A stretch of DNA of 64,000 bases from Myxococcales bacterium 68-20 (GTDB lineage Bacteria; Myxococcota_A; Polyangia; Polyangiales; Polyangiaceae), in contig MKVQ01000023.1 in NCBI GenBank assembly GCA_001899635.1, positions 161,815 to 225,814 on the forward strand, given 5' to 3'. Below, piece after piece: positions 53,427-61,794 of this stretch. The translations under genes were made by a program, and so were the position numbers. The notes below the pieces were generated by a model. That model saw nothing but the letters and a program-made list of their open reading frames with translations. It had not been told where the DNA came from and made no database searches. The stretch's first letter is position 1. Each line of letters starts with the position of its first letter.

Positions 53427-55229
53427 ATGCGCAGGCCCATTCTCCAGCTTCTCTTCATCGTGTCGGCGGGATGGTTCGGCTGCTCGTCCGATCGAGCGAC
53501 GTTCAAGGAGAGCGGTCCGCAGGAGTTCGACACGCCCGATGCCGCCGCCGACGAGCCCGACGCGTGTACCGCCGTCTCCTGCTCGCGTGACCTTCGCTCC
53601 GTCCTCGATTGCAACGGAAACATCGCCAGGACGTGCCCGCCGGATCTGGCGTGTGGCAACGGCAACTGTGTATCTCCGTGCGACGCCGCGGCGATCAACG
53701 AAGGCTCGGTCGGCTGCTCCTTCACGGTGCCGGGGCCCAACACGAAGGTCCACGCGCGCGGGAGCTGCTACGCCTTCTTCGTCGCGAACAACTGGACGTC
53801 GCCGGCCACGCTTCGCTTCGAGGCCGACGGCAAAGAGCAGTCCCTCGACGGGGCGGTCTGGATCCCGACGGTCAAGGACGACGTCGTGACCTACACGAAG
53901 CTCGACGGCCCGATTCCCCCGGGCGGTGGAGCGGTCGTGTTCGTGTCGAACGAGGAGACCGGCGCCATCTACTGGACCTCGTGCCCAGCGTTCGTCAAAC
54001 CGATCTTCGACAAGGAGCAGGGCATCTACGGAACGGGCAAGGGCAGCGCGACGCTCGTCAGCTCCGACGTTCCCGTCTCGATGTACTCGATGTACCCGTA
54101 CGGCGGCGCGAGCAGCGTCGTGCCCAGCGCGATGCTGCTCTTCCCGACCTCGTCGTTTCGCAAGAACTACATGGTCGTGGGCGCCTGGGGCGGAAAGAGC
54201 GACGGCTTCGGCCGCGGGATGCTCCCCAACGCGAGCCCGCCCCTGACTCAGGCCGGCCTCCCGACGCTCCAGATCGTCGCCGCGGAGGACGACACGTCGA
54301 TCGACGTCCGACCGAACGTCGACATCATCGGAGGCAACGGAGTCAGCGCGGGGCGACGAAACGCGGTCACGACCTACAAGCTCCAGCGCGGCGAAGTCCT
54401 GCAGCTGATGCAGGACAACGAGCTCGTCGGATCGGTCATCGACGCGACCAAGCCCGTCGGCGTCTTCGGCGGACACACGTGCATGTTCGTTCCGAGCGAC
54501 GTGATGGCCTGTGACCTCGAAAACAATCAGATCCCCCCGATCTCGGCCTGGGGGAGCGAATATGCGGTCTTGCCGGCGCCGAACCGCGTCGATCTCTACT
54601 CGCAAGGAGCCGAGAAGGCACGCGACCCGAGCCCGATCCGGATCGTCGCCGCCGCCGACGACACGCAGCTGGTCTACGAGCCCGCGCAGCCGGAGGGCGC
54701 TCCGAGCACGCTCTCACGCGGCCAGCTCGGCGTCTTCTTCGCCGATCGCCCGTTCGTCGTGCGAAGCCAGGACAGCGACCATCCCCTGTACGTGGCCTCG
54801 GTCATGACGGGCGCCGCGACCGTCTTGAGCACGGCGATGGGCGATCCCGAAGTGGCAATGGCCACTCCCACCGATCAGTGGCTGGACTCGTATGGGTTCT
54901 TCACGGACTACACCTATTCGCTCAGCGAAGTCTTCGTCACGCGGCGCAAGGTCGGTGGAACCTTCCACGATGTGGAGCTCGACTGCGCCGGCACGCTCAC
55001 GGGCTGGAAGTCGATCACGGACGACTTCGAATGGACGTACGTGGAGCTCACACGCAACGGCAAGCCGCGAACGTATCCGGCGGGCACCTGCACCGACGGA
55101 GCCCATCGCATCTGGAGCGACGGCCCGTTCGCGATGACGGTCTGGGGTCTCGCCCGTTACGCGAGCTACGCGTACCCGGGCGGCACCGGCCTTCGACCGG
55201 TCACCAATCTCCACGTGCCTGTCCATTGA
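53427..55229 (+). CDS. IgGFc-binding-domain lipoprotein (copy 2)
   Basis: A 600-residue protein with GAGGAAGG before the ATG; lipobox WFGC (Cys19). A cysteine cluster at about 47-90 precedes the IgGFc-binding-type domain: MYSMYPYGGASS, VGVFGGHTC, YVELTRNGKPR and GLARYASYAYPGG. It is a paralogue of the protein at 2255-4015, with the same architecture and similar length but moderate identity by eye. The 108-bp gap before it is larger than the other gaps in the operon, so it may have an extra promoter. Confidence 0.9.
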   Translation: MRRPILQLLFIVSAGWFGCSSDRATFKESGPQEFDTPDAAADEPDACTAVSCSRDLRSVLDCNGNIARTCPPDLACGNGNCVSPCDAAAINEGSVGCSFTVPGPNTKVHARGSCYAFFVANNWTSPATLRFEADGKEQSLDGAVWIPTVKDDVVTYTKLDGPIPPGGGAVVFVSNEETGAIYWTSCPAFVKPIFDKEQGIYGTGKGSATLVSSDVPVSMYSMYPYGGASSVVPSAMLLFPTSSFRKNYMVVGAWGGKSDGFGRGMLPNASPPLTQAGLPTLQIVAAEDDTSIDVRPNVDIIGGNGVSAGRRNAVTTYKLQRGEVLQLMQDNELVGSVIDATKPVGVFGGHTCMFVPSDVMACDLENNQIPPISAWGSEYAVLPAPNRVDLYSQGAEKARDPSPIRIVAAADDTQLVYEPAQPEGAPSTLSRGQLGVFFADRPFVVRSQDSDHPLYVASVMTGAATVLSTAMGDPEVAMATPTDQWLDSYGFFTDYTYSLSEVFVTRRKVGGTFHDVELDCAGTLTGWKSITDDFEWTYVELTRNGKPRTYPAGTCTDGAHRIWSDGPFAMTVWGLARYASYAYPGGTGLRPVTNLHVPVH

Positions 55230-55352
55230 GCTTCGATACGAGCACCCCATGTCGGTGACCGGTTGCATTGACCTCCGGTCGATGCGCCACGGCGCCGCGG
55301 CCACTGCATCCGCAGCGGGCGAGTCGTCACTCCGCACGTGGTAAGGAATGCC

Positions 55353-55703
55353 GTGCCCGGCTTCCCTGCGTTCATTCGTAACCCGCTGAACCGCATCGCA
55401 ACCTCGTCTCAGTTCACGGACGACATCGAGGGCTACGTCTTCGACGGCGCCGATGGGAGCCAGGTAGCCCTCTGGACGAGCAGCACAGACCGCGTCTCGA
55501 AGGAACATGCCCATGACTTCGACGAGTACGTCGTGGTCATCGAGGGCTCATGCGCCGTCGTCCTCGAAGGACGGCGCATCGAGCTCGTCGCTGGTCAGGA
55601 GCTGCACATCCCGAAAGGCACCCGCCAAACGATGGCGGTGGCTGCGGGAACGCGAACCATGCACGTCTTCGGCGGCAAGCGGGCCAAGCGAGAGCTACCG
55701 TGA
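55353..55703 (+). CDS. Cupin-domain protein
   Basis: A 116-residue protein from GTG 55353 (AAGGA five bases upstream); GTG 55338 is also possible. Single cupin domain: motif 1 HAHDFDEYVVVIEG (His, His, Glu) and motif 2 PKGTRQTMAVAAG, in which the usual last His is replaced by Gln/Thr, so the metal site may be incomplete. Many such small cupins bind metals or sugars; no role is given by the neighbours. Confidence 0.85.
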   Translation: MPGFPAFIRNPLNRIATSSQFTDDIEGYVFDGADGSQVALWTSSTDRVSKEHAHDFDEYVVVIEGSCAVVLEGRRIELVAGQELHIPKGTRQTMAVAAGTRTMHVFGGKRAKRELP

Positions 55704-55891
55704 TCGCCTCGGGTTGATTCGACGTCACACTCCTGCTGCGCGTCAGCTCGATCGTCAAACGGCCACGCCTGCGCGCGAGTTCCGCACAGGCGACAGAGCG
55801 TCGATTGAGCGCGTTCCATCGTGGGGCTCACGTTGGCTTCGCCGCAGGGTCGAGCCACCTGCCGTCGGACTGCAGGCAATGATCGATGTGC

Positions 55892-56749
55892 TCAGCGTGG
55901 AGACGGCGTCGCGCTCGGGACGTAGGACTTCACGATCGACGCATGGCGAACGCCGCGCGCTGCGGGAGGTACGTCCGTCGTCCTCAGCAGGCCGCCCGCG
56001 CGGGTCCAGCCTTCTCGAAGAAGCCAAGTTCGTGGCGCTGGGTCCGGCCAGGCCTCCGTCTCGATGATCGTCGCGTGAGCATCGGCCCATCCACGGAAGC
56101 GAACCGCCGTGGAGTACGGATCGACGACCCCGACACCGAACGTCTTCATCCCGTGCCGGAGCCAGTTCTGGAGGACGTAGAGGAGCGTGTTCCGGACCGC
56201 GGTCGGACTCTCGAGATCGCAACGGTGATGACGGTCGGCCCAGACCTTGCCCCTGCGCCCCAGTCGACGATTGAGCTGCCGCGCGAAGGAGATCGCCAGC
56301 CCGCTGATGCCGCGCCGGAGAGCCTCCCGCTCCTCCTTCGGACGCTCCAGCTTCGCGCTCTCACTGACAGCGCTGGCGGTGCGAGCATCATCGTCTGTCC
56401 GCTTCGGCAGGCGCGCCTCGACGATCAGGTGAAAGTGGTCGCGTTGGATCGAGAAGTGAACGACCTGGAACTCGGCGGCGTATGGGCGGCGCTCCGCCTG
56501 CGTCTTCAGCACGTCTCGGAGGAGGTTCCTCACTAGCTGACTGCGAAGCGGCGGGACGTCACGACGAGCCCGCATCGTCACGTGAACGGGAAACCGCCCT
56601 TTGTGCCCCGGCCGCGTGCGATGCGGAACGTTCCGCCGACCGACCGAGCTCGCGCTCTTCCTACCGGCGCCCGTCCTCCGGCCACCCCAGGTTCGAGGAG
56701 CCTTGGTGACGACGGGCAGCTCCAGCTGCTCCGAACCTCGACGGGCCAA
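55892..56749 (-). CDS. REP-associated tyrosine transposase (RAYT, Y1/IS200-like)
   Basis: A 285-residue protein if TTG 56749 (GGAGGG upstream) is used; the start is uncertain. N-terminus LPVVTKAPRTWGGRRTGAGRK is the typical lead-in of the myxobacterial family. The HUH motif is DHFHLIVEA (His105, His107) and the catalytic tyrosine is Tyr191 in NTLLYVLQN, so both are intact. The C-terminal 85 residues are an extension. RAYTs mobilise REP palindromes, but I see no clear REP hairpins next to the gene, so it may be domesticated. Confidence 0.85.
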   Translation of the reverse strand: MARRGSEQLELPVVTKAPRTWGGRRTGAGRKSASSVGRRNVPHRTRPGHKGRFPVHVTMRARRDVPPLRSQLVRNLLRDVLKTQAERRPYAAEFQVVHFSIQRDHFHLIVEARLPKRTDDDARTASAVSESAKLERPKEEREALRRGISGLAISFARQLNRRLGRRGKVWADRHHRCDLESPTAVRNTLLYVLQNWLRHGMKTFGVGVVDPYSTAVRFRGWADAHATIIETEAWPDPAPRTWLLREGWTRAGGLLRTTDVPPAARGVRHASIVKSYVPSATPSPR

Positions 56750-56994
56750 CTTCCCTCCCCCTCCCCGACAGCGACGACGAGCGCCTGCCGCAGTTTGATT
56801 GGGCAACAATCATCATCGCCGCGAGGGTCGTCAAGGCCCGCCCATGTCGAGCGACAGTGGAAGAGCGGATACTTCGCCGCATCGACCGCGGCTCGCCACA
56901 CGCCGCGTTGTTCCGAAGCGACCGAGGGCGCTGACACTCCAACAACCATCTTCCGGCACGCCGTTCGACAACAGGGCCACAACGAGCGGTTGGC

Positions 56995-57999
56995 TCACGG
57001 GCACCCGTTCTTGGAGGTGACGGTCTGCCCGGCGCTGGGAACGCCGCTTCCCGGAACGTCGGCGAACTTGACCGAGATGGACTGGCAGCTCGTCGCCGCT
57101 CCGCAGTCTTGCTGGCGCATCACGTGCGCGTGTGGTCCGGTCGAATAGCCGGTCGATCCGGAGAGGCCGACAGCCTTGCCTGAGGGCACGAACTCACCGA
57201 GCGAGACGTGGACCTTGTTGAGGTGCTTGTAGATCGACGCCGAACCGTCGCCGTGGCGGAGGACGACATAGTTCGCGTACGGGAAACACGATGACGGTCC
57301 GCCGTTGTAGCAAGGGTCGCCCGGTCCGGTTTCGGCGAAGAGGTACGTGACGACGCCGTCGGCCATCGCAGCGAGCGGTGTGTTCACCGGCAGCGCGAAG
57401 TCGAACGCGTACCGAGCCTTTCCGAAGTGGCTGGTGCTTCCGTTGTTGCCTTGGCTCACCCTCGCCGTCGACTTGCATTCGAGCGGCAGGTGATACTCCT
57501 TCGGAGCCTTCAGCACCGGCGGCATCGCGGTGGTGCACTTCGCGAACGCGGCCGCGATGAATCCCTTCTTCGAGTTCGTGCTGATCTCGAACCACTCGGT
57601 GTTGCCGGAGACGACCTCACCCGTCGTTCGCTGAGCCACGGTGACGATGGAGTTGTTGGGCAGCGTCGCGACGATCGACGCGTCGGTGTTCGGCATCTGC
57701 CGGACGTTGACGCTGTTGCCCGGCGGAACCGCGATACGTACGCGCGGACACGCCGCCTTACCAGCATCCCCCGCACCAGCGTCGCCCTCACCAGCGTCGG
57801 CGGTATCGGTTTCGGCCTCGATGACCGACTCGTCGCCCGTCTCCGAAGCATGCTCGGGCGAGCCGCGGTCGGTAGAGCCCGGCGCCTCCGGCTCCATCGA
57901 GCTCGACGACTCGTCGCCCGAACATGCGCCGAGCGCCACGAGCGAGAGCGCGAGGATGGGAATCGGGGCGACGTACGGTAGGGAAGCGCGCGATCTCAT
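56995..57999 (-). CDS. SH3b-M23 metallopeptidase lipoprotein
   Basis: A 334-residue protein, start ATG 57999; lipobox LGAC (Cys26). An acidic Asp/Ala/Gly linker leads to an SH3b domain (about 95-155, NVRQMPNTDASIVATLPNNS, WFEISTNSKKGFIAAAFAKC), then an M23/LytM domain with SHFGKARYAFDFALP (first His and Asp) and GPHAHVM (HxH). The zinc ligands are complete. It probably cuts peptidoglycan cross-links or modulates another amidase in the periplasm. Confidence 0.9.
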   Translation of the reverse strand: MRSRASLPYVAPIPILALSLVALGACSGDESSSSMEPEAPGSTDRGSPEHASETGDESVIEAETDTADAGEGDAGAGDAGKAACPRVRIAVPPGNSVNVRQMPNTDASIVATLPNNSIVTVAQRTTGEVVSGNTEWFEISTNSKKGFIAAAFAKCTTAMPPVLKAPKEYHLPLECKSTARVSQGNNGSTSHFGKARYAFDFALPVNTPLAAMADGVVTYLFAETGPGDPCYNGGPSSCFPYANYVVLRHGDGSASIYKHLNKVHVSLGEFVPSGKAVGLSGSTGYSTGPHAHVMRQQDCGAATSCQSISVKFADVPGSGVPSAGQTVTSKNGCP

Positions 58000-58160
58000 G
58001 GCCACTCGGAGCGGCCCTGCGAGCAAACGGGGAGCCAGCTCGCACGCGCGGAGACCTACCTGGCGATCTGCGCACGACCGCGCGCAATCCGCGCGCTGCG
58101 GAACACATCGAGCGCACGAGATCTCGCTCGGCGATGCGCAGAGCGCCCATGTCCCGTCGC

Positions 58161-58190
58161 GGCCGTTCGCGGCCGGTCGCGGCCGGTCGC
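58161..58190. repeat. Three tandem copies of a 10-bp unit
   Basis: GGCCGTTCGC, GGCCGGTCGC, GGCCGGTCGC in a row, in the gap between the M23 gene and the methyltransferase gene. Possibly a site of slippage; no function inferred. Confidence 0.55.
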
Positions 58191-58290
58191 GACGACGCTC
58201 GCGGGCGATGACGGCCCTCAGCGCTCAGGACCTCCAGGAGCGCCCATTCGGAGGCTGGAGAGGATGCCGATCTGGTAGCCTCCGACCTCA

Positions 58291-58947
58291 GTGGACGATT
58301 CGCTCCGCCGCTCGGCGCAAACGGCTCGCGCCGAGATCCGAGCCGGCGCACTTCGCGGGGTGGCGCTGCTCGACCGCCTCCTCTCCGTCCCGTTCGTCGA
58401 TCGGGATGCCTGGGCCGACGAGGTCCTCGGCATCGAGTCGCCGCCGCCCGACGTCCCGGACCTCCCGCAGGGATCGGTGCCCTATCTCCCATGCAGCGTC
58501 GAAGAGATCGCTGCGATGGTGTTCGAGGTGCCGCTCCGCCCCGACGACGACTTCGTCGATCTCGGCTCGGGACTGGGCCGCGTGGCGATCCTCGCCCACC
58601 TACTCTCCGGGGCACGAGCTCGTGGGGTGGAGATACAGGAGCATCTCGTTCGTAGCGGGAGAGCTCGGTGCGACGAGCTCGGTCTTCCCGTGACGTTCGT
58701 TCGCGCCGATGCCGCCGAGACCGATCTCGATGGGTCGGTGTTCTTCCTCTACGCCCCGTTCAACGGCGAGATGCTGACGCGCGTCCTTCGTCGACTCGAA
58801 GAGGTCGCTCGAAGAAGGCCGATCGTCCTCTGCGCGGTCGACCTCGAGCTCCCCGCCCTGCCTTGGCTGCGGCCGAGAGAGACGTCGAGGGTCGCGCTGA
58901 CGCTGTACGACTCTTGCCTCCCCGGAGCCGCACATCGCTCGCAGTAG
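58291..58947 (+). CDS. SAM-dependent methyltransferase
   Basis: A 218-residue class I methyltransferase. Motif I is VDLGSGLGRVAI (about 89-100), followed by ARGVEIQEHLV (motif II acid Glu) and VFFLYAPFNGEM (motif IV region). The N-terminal 80 residues are helical with LPCSVEEIAAMVFEV. This arrangement resembles the DOT1-like or protein-lysine/small-molecule methyltransferases of bacteria, but the substrate cannot be told. A short weak hairpin (58956-58973) follows the stop. Confidence 0.85.
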   Translation: MDDSLRRSAQTARAEIRAGALRGVALLDRLLSVPFVDRDAWADEVLGIESPPPDVPDLPQGSVPYLPCSVEEIAAMVFEVPLRPDDDFVDLGSGLGRVAILAHLLSGARARGVEIQEHLVRSGRARCDELGLPVTFVRADAAETDLDGSVFFLYAPFNGEMLTRVLRRLEEVARRRPIVLCAVDLELPALPWLRPRETSRVALTLYDSCLPGAAHRSQ

Positions 58948-59006
58948 AAATGACTCCTCCCTCAAGTGGGAGGGCCGACAACCAGACGCGGCTCACGCCG
59001 AGCGCA

Positions 59007-59141
59007 CATCGCTCCTTCTTCTTAACCGGCGACCAGCACGGCACGATGGTCGGCGGGCCGCTGACGGACCGCGCAGGCCTCACGGCATTCCTCACCGATC
59101 AGGTGGAAAGCAAGCCGACGTGGACCACGGTGAAGCAATGA
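59007..59141 (+). pseudogene. Possible C-terminal remnant of a hydrolase
   Basis: A short frame ending in TGA reads HRSFFLTGDQHGTMVGG, then LTAFLTDQVESKPTWTTVKQ. This resembles the last segment of secreted alpha/beta-hydrolase or pectin-acetylesterase-like proteins (a conserved His, then DFL...QL, then WxxV). No coding part is seen upstream. The assignment is weak. Confidence 0.35.
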
Positions 59142-59204
59142 TCCGCGACGCAGGGCGGACCGGCCCGCCGGCGTGCTTCCGCCGGGTGAGCTGAAGGACA
59201 TAGC

Positions 59205-60119
59205 TCATCGCGCGGGTGGCGCCCGAAAGGAGCACGGCGCGGCGCCATCGATCTCTTGTGGCATCTCGGCGATGTGAGCGAGCTTGGAAAGCCGCGGCAC
59301 GACGAGGACAGCGTTCTCGGACAGTGACAGCCACGGGGCGACTCGTCCCGTCGGAACAGCTCGGCCCAGCGCTTCGAGGCGTTGCGGGTCATGACGATGA
59401 CTCGCGGCCATCACGGCGCCGAGTCGTCGGGCCGCTACCTGGAGCTCGCCTCGCTCCGGAACCTCTCTCAGCGCTAGGTCGTGGTTGGTGAGCACGAGGC
59501 CGATGGTCGACCCGCCGCGCCGGCGACGGTCACGCAGGGCCTCCGCGCACTCCAGCACGCGTTGGCGGGAGGCCAGCTCGACCACGGTCGCGTGAGAGAC
59601 CGACCATGCGAAGAATCGCGCCCTTCCGGCGAGCGACGCCGCCCCGCGGTCTTGCGTGCTGTCCCAGAGTGACACGCATGTCTCGGACGCCGACCGCGGA
59701 AGCGGACACGAATCGGCCACCGCGACGTCCAAATCCTCCGACTGCCAACGGCCGGCTTCGAAGGCCCGGGCGCTGTCGAGGACCGGCGAGTAGCGCGAGA
59801 GCGCCTCCTGGAGCTCTGCGATCGGATCCCCTTCTCCGAGGTCTTCACCAAGTGGCGAGAGGCGCGACTCGAGTCGCGCCGTCGCATACCTCATCGCAGT
59901 GAGGACTTCTCCACGTTCGCCTGGGGAGAGCGAAGCGACCGCAAGCGACATTGCTCGGTCCTCGGACTGGGATGTTGGGGCGGTGATCTCGGGGGCCGAC
60001 GTCGCAAGGCGAATCACGAGCACGGGACCGCTCGGAGGCTCTTTCGACGGCCTCGTGTAGATCGCCGCCCCCGCGCCGATCGCCAGCAGCAGCCCCGCGA
60101 CTCGCGTTCGGCGCGTCAC
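59205..60119 (-). CDS. Membrane-anchored unknown protein
   Basis: A 304-residue protein beginning at GTG 60119, overlapping the upstream stop as GTGA. An N-terminal membrane segment (VAGLLLAIGAGAAIYT, about 6-22) anchors it, with the rest outside. Two cysteines (SCPLPRSASETC) could form a disulfide. Helical parts (SLAVASLSPGERGEVLTAMR, SRQRVLECAEALRDRRRR) give no known family. Coupled to the lipoprotein gene at 60116-60907. Confidence 0.7.
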   Translation of the reverse strand: MTRRTRVAGLLLAIGAGAAIYTRPSKEPPSGPVLVIRLATSAPEITAPTSQSEDRAMSLAVASLSPGERGEVLTAMRYATARLESRLSPLGEDLGEGDPIAELQEALSRYSPVLDSARAFEAGRWQSEDLDVAVADSCPLPRSASETCVSLWDSTQDRGAASLAGRARFFAWSVSHATVVELASRQRVLECAEALRDRRRRGGSTIGLVLTNHDLALREVPERGELQVAARRLGAVMAASHRHDPQRLEALGRAVPTGRVAPWLSLSENAVLVVPRLSKLAHIAEMPQEIDGAAPCSFRAPPAR

Positions 60120-60907
60120 CGCCGACGAGCGCTGAGCTCCCCGGCGTTCATGACTCCGCTCGCGACGCCATCGGCGAACGTAAGCGTCAGATCGGAACGC
60201 TCCGTCTCCCCAGAGTACCCGGCGAAACACTTTGCCTTGAAGGTCTTCCCCTCGATCGCGACCGAGCACTGCGCACGGGGAAGGTTGACGATCCATTCAC
60301 CACCAAGCTCGCCGAAGTCCGAGGCGAGCTTCCCCTTGCGCTGAACCGTCGTCGTACCCTTCCCCAGGTACTTCCTCTCGTCGTAGTCGTATTCGCCAAA
60401 CACCCGGCGCATCGGGTCGCCGAGATTCAGGCATTCGATGATCGTCGAATCGGCGGAGACCTTCGCCGTGCAGCGATCCGTTCGTTTGCCCTGAAACGTC
60501 CACAGACCGCCGATGGCGTACGGGATCTGCCCGACGTCGAGCGGCTCGTTCACGTGCGTGGCCGTGATGCTTCCGTCGAGCTCACGGTCCTCGAACGAGA
60601 TGTCCGGGACGTTCGCCGAGAGATCGCTCGTCACCCTGAACTTCTTCCAGGTGAGCTCGAGCTTCGTCGGGGCGATGGTGAGGACAGCCGTGTGCTGCCT
60701 CTTTCCGAGCATCGAGACGACATCCCACGTGCCGATGAGCGGAGAGTTGCTCGTCCCTGGCTGCCCCCCCGACGACGAGGAGGCCCCGCCTGAGGTGCCG
60801 GAGCTCGCGCCCGGTGCGTCGCTGGTCGCGCTCCCGCCCGAACACCCCATCATGACGAAAGCGCCCACGCCGGCTCCCCAAAGGCCGGCCCCCCAATTGC
60901 CCCTCAT
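60116..60907 (-). CDS. Lipoprotein with a lipocalin-like domain
   Basis: A 263-residue protein; lipobox VMMGC (Cys22), a long Ser/Gly linker, then from about residue 55 a domain of alternating strands starting LIGTWDVVSMLGKRQHTAVL and ending EWIVNLPRAQCSVAIEGKTF, typical of lipocalin-like lipoproteins in this group. It is the first gene of a two-gene operon with the membrane-anchored protein. Role unknown. Confidence 0.82.
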   Translation of the reverse strand: MRGNWGAGLWGAGVGAFVMMGCSGGSATSDAPGASSGTSGGASSSSGGQPGTSNSPLIGTWDVVSMLGKRQHTAVLTIAPTKLELTWKKFRVTSDLSANVPDISFEDRELDGSITATHVNEPLDVGQIPYAIGGLWTFQGKRTDRCTAKVSADSTIIECLNLGDPMRRVFGEYDYDERKYLGKGTTTVQRKGKLASDFGELGGEWIVNLPRAQCSVAIEGKTFKAKCFAGYSGETERSDLTLTFADGVASGVMNAGELSARRR

Positions 60908-60948
60908 GGCCGGATGAGTATCACACCCGCGCTCCGATCGCGATAAGT

Positions 60949-60975
60949 CGACGACGACGGGACCGGTCGTCGTCG
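60949..60975 (-). terminator. Hairpin downstream of the DUF3052 gene
   Basis: A perfect 10-bp stem (CGACGACGAC at 60949-60958, GTCGTCGTCG at 60966-60975) with a 7-nt loop, 11 bp after the DUF3052 stop on the minus strand. The stem could also matter for the lipoprotein gene that follows. Confidence 0.55.
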
Positions 60976-60986
60976 CCCAAGGTTTG

Positions 60987-61613
60987 TCAGGCGCGCGCGC
61001 TTCGCTTGCGGGGCGTTTCGCTCTTCGCCTTCGCCTTGCTCGGGGCGGCCTTCGCCTTCGCCTTGCTCGGGGCGGCCTTCGCCTTCGCCTTGCTCGGGGC
61101 GGCCTTCGCCTTCGCCTTGCTCGGAGCGGCCTTCGCCTTCGCCTTGCTCGGAGCGGCCTTCGCCTTCGCCTTGCTCGGAGCGGCCTTCGCCTTCGCCTTC
61201 GGCTTCGCTGCGAACGTGCCGCGCGCCTTCCTCGCGACCGAGAGGGCCGTGTCGCGCTTCACGCGCAGCGCGCTCCATACATCGTCGATCGCGATCTGCG
61301 AGACGGGCTCGAGGCCCTCCGCCTGCAGCGCGCGGGCGAGGATGTCGCGATTGAGGTCCGTACCGAGCTTTCCCGCCTTGGGGTACGCGACCCAGAGGAT
61401 CCCGCCGTCGGCGACGCGCTTCGTGGTCTTCGCGAGCGCCGGCGCGAGCCGCGCGCGATCCTGTACGTAGACCAGGACGATGTCGGCCGGCCCCCGCTCG
61501 CTCGGGTGCACACCGGGAGGAAGGACGAGATCGATCGTGGACGGCGCAAAGGCGACGGCAACGCGTGACCCGGGACGGATGAGGAGCTTCTTCGCGAGCA
61601 TGCGCGCCAGCAT
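60987..61613 (-). CDS. DUF3052 protein with a histone-H1-like lysine tail
   Basis: A 208-residue protein; start ATG 61613, with GGAG four bases upstream (61601 and 61622 are alternatives). Residues about 8-125 are DUF3052 (LAKKLLIRPGSRVAVAF, DIVLVYVQDRARLAPALAK, GGILWVAYPKAGKLGTDLNR). The last 80 residues are a Lys/Ala/Pro/Ser tail made of six 9-residue repeats (AKAKAAPSK) and a final RKRSA, like the C-terminal tails of H1-type proteins. It probably binds DNA or RNA through the tail. DUF3052 has no known activity. Confidence 0.88.
   Translation of the reverse strand: MLARMLAKKLLIRPGSRVAVAFAPSTIDLVLPPGVHPSERGPADIVLVYVQDRARLAPALAKTTKRVADGGILWVAYPKAGKLGTDLNRDILARALQAEGLEPVSQIAIDDVWSALRVKRDTALSVARKARGTFAAKPKAKAKAAPSKAKAKAAPSKAKAKAAPSKAKAKAAPSKAKAKAAPSKAKAKAAPSKAKAKSETPRKRSARA
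61021..61182. repeat. Six tandem 27-bp coding repeats
   Basis: Units of GCCTTCGCCTTCGCCTTGCT plus CGGGGCG (or CGGAGCG) run from 61021 to 61182, followed by a degenerate seventh. The first three units have GGGG, the last three GGAG, so the array grew in two steps. It codes for the AKAKAAPSK repeats of the DUF3052 protein. Confidence 0.85.
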
Positions 61614-61794
61614 AGTCTCCATCGTCGGACGGAAGTCACGCGGTGTGCGCCGCGCTCGCGCGAGTGTCCTGACTGCTCGACGAGCCACCACGGCAAGCAC
61701 AGCCCTCGTCGATCGGGCGTCGCATGACCACGCGTAGTGCCCCAGCGACCACTCACCACGTTGTCGCCCCGGAACACGTGCCTAGCCTGAGCGG

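Noticed and set aside
61021-61182. 27-bp array considered as a CRISPR or minisatellite element
   Set aside because: Units abut without spacers and lie in frame in the DUF3052 gene, coding for AKAKAAPSK repeats.
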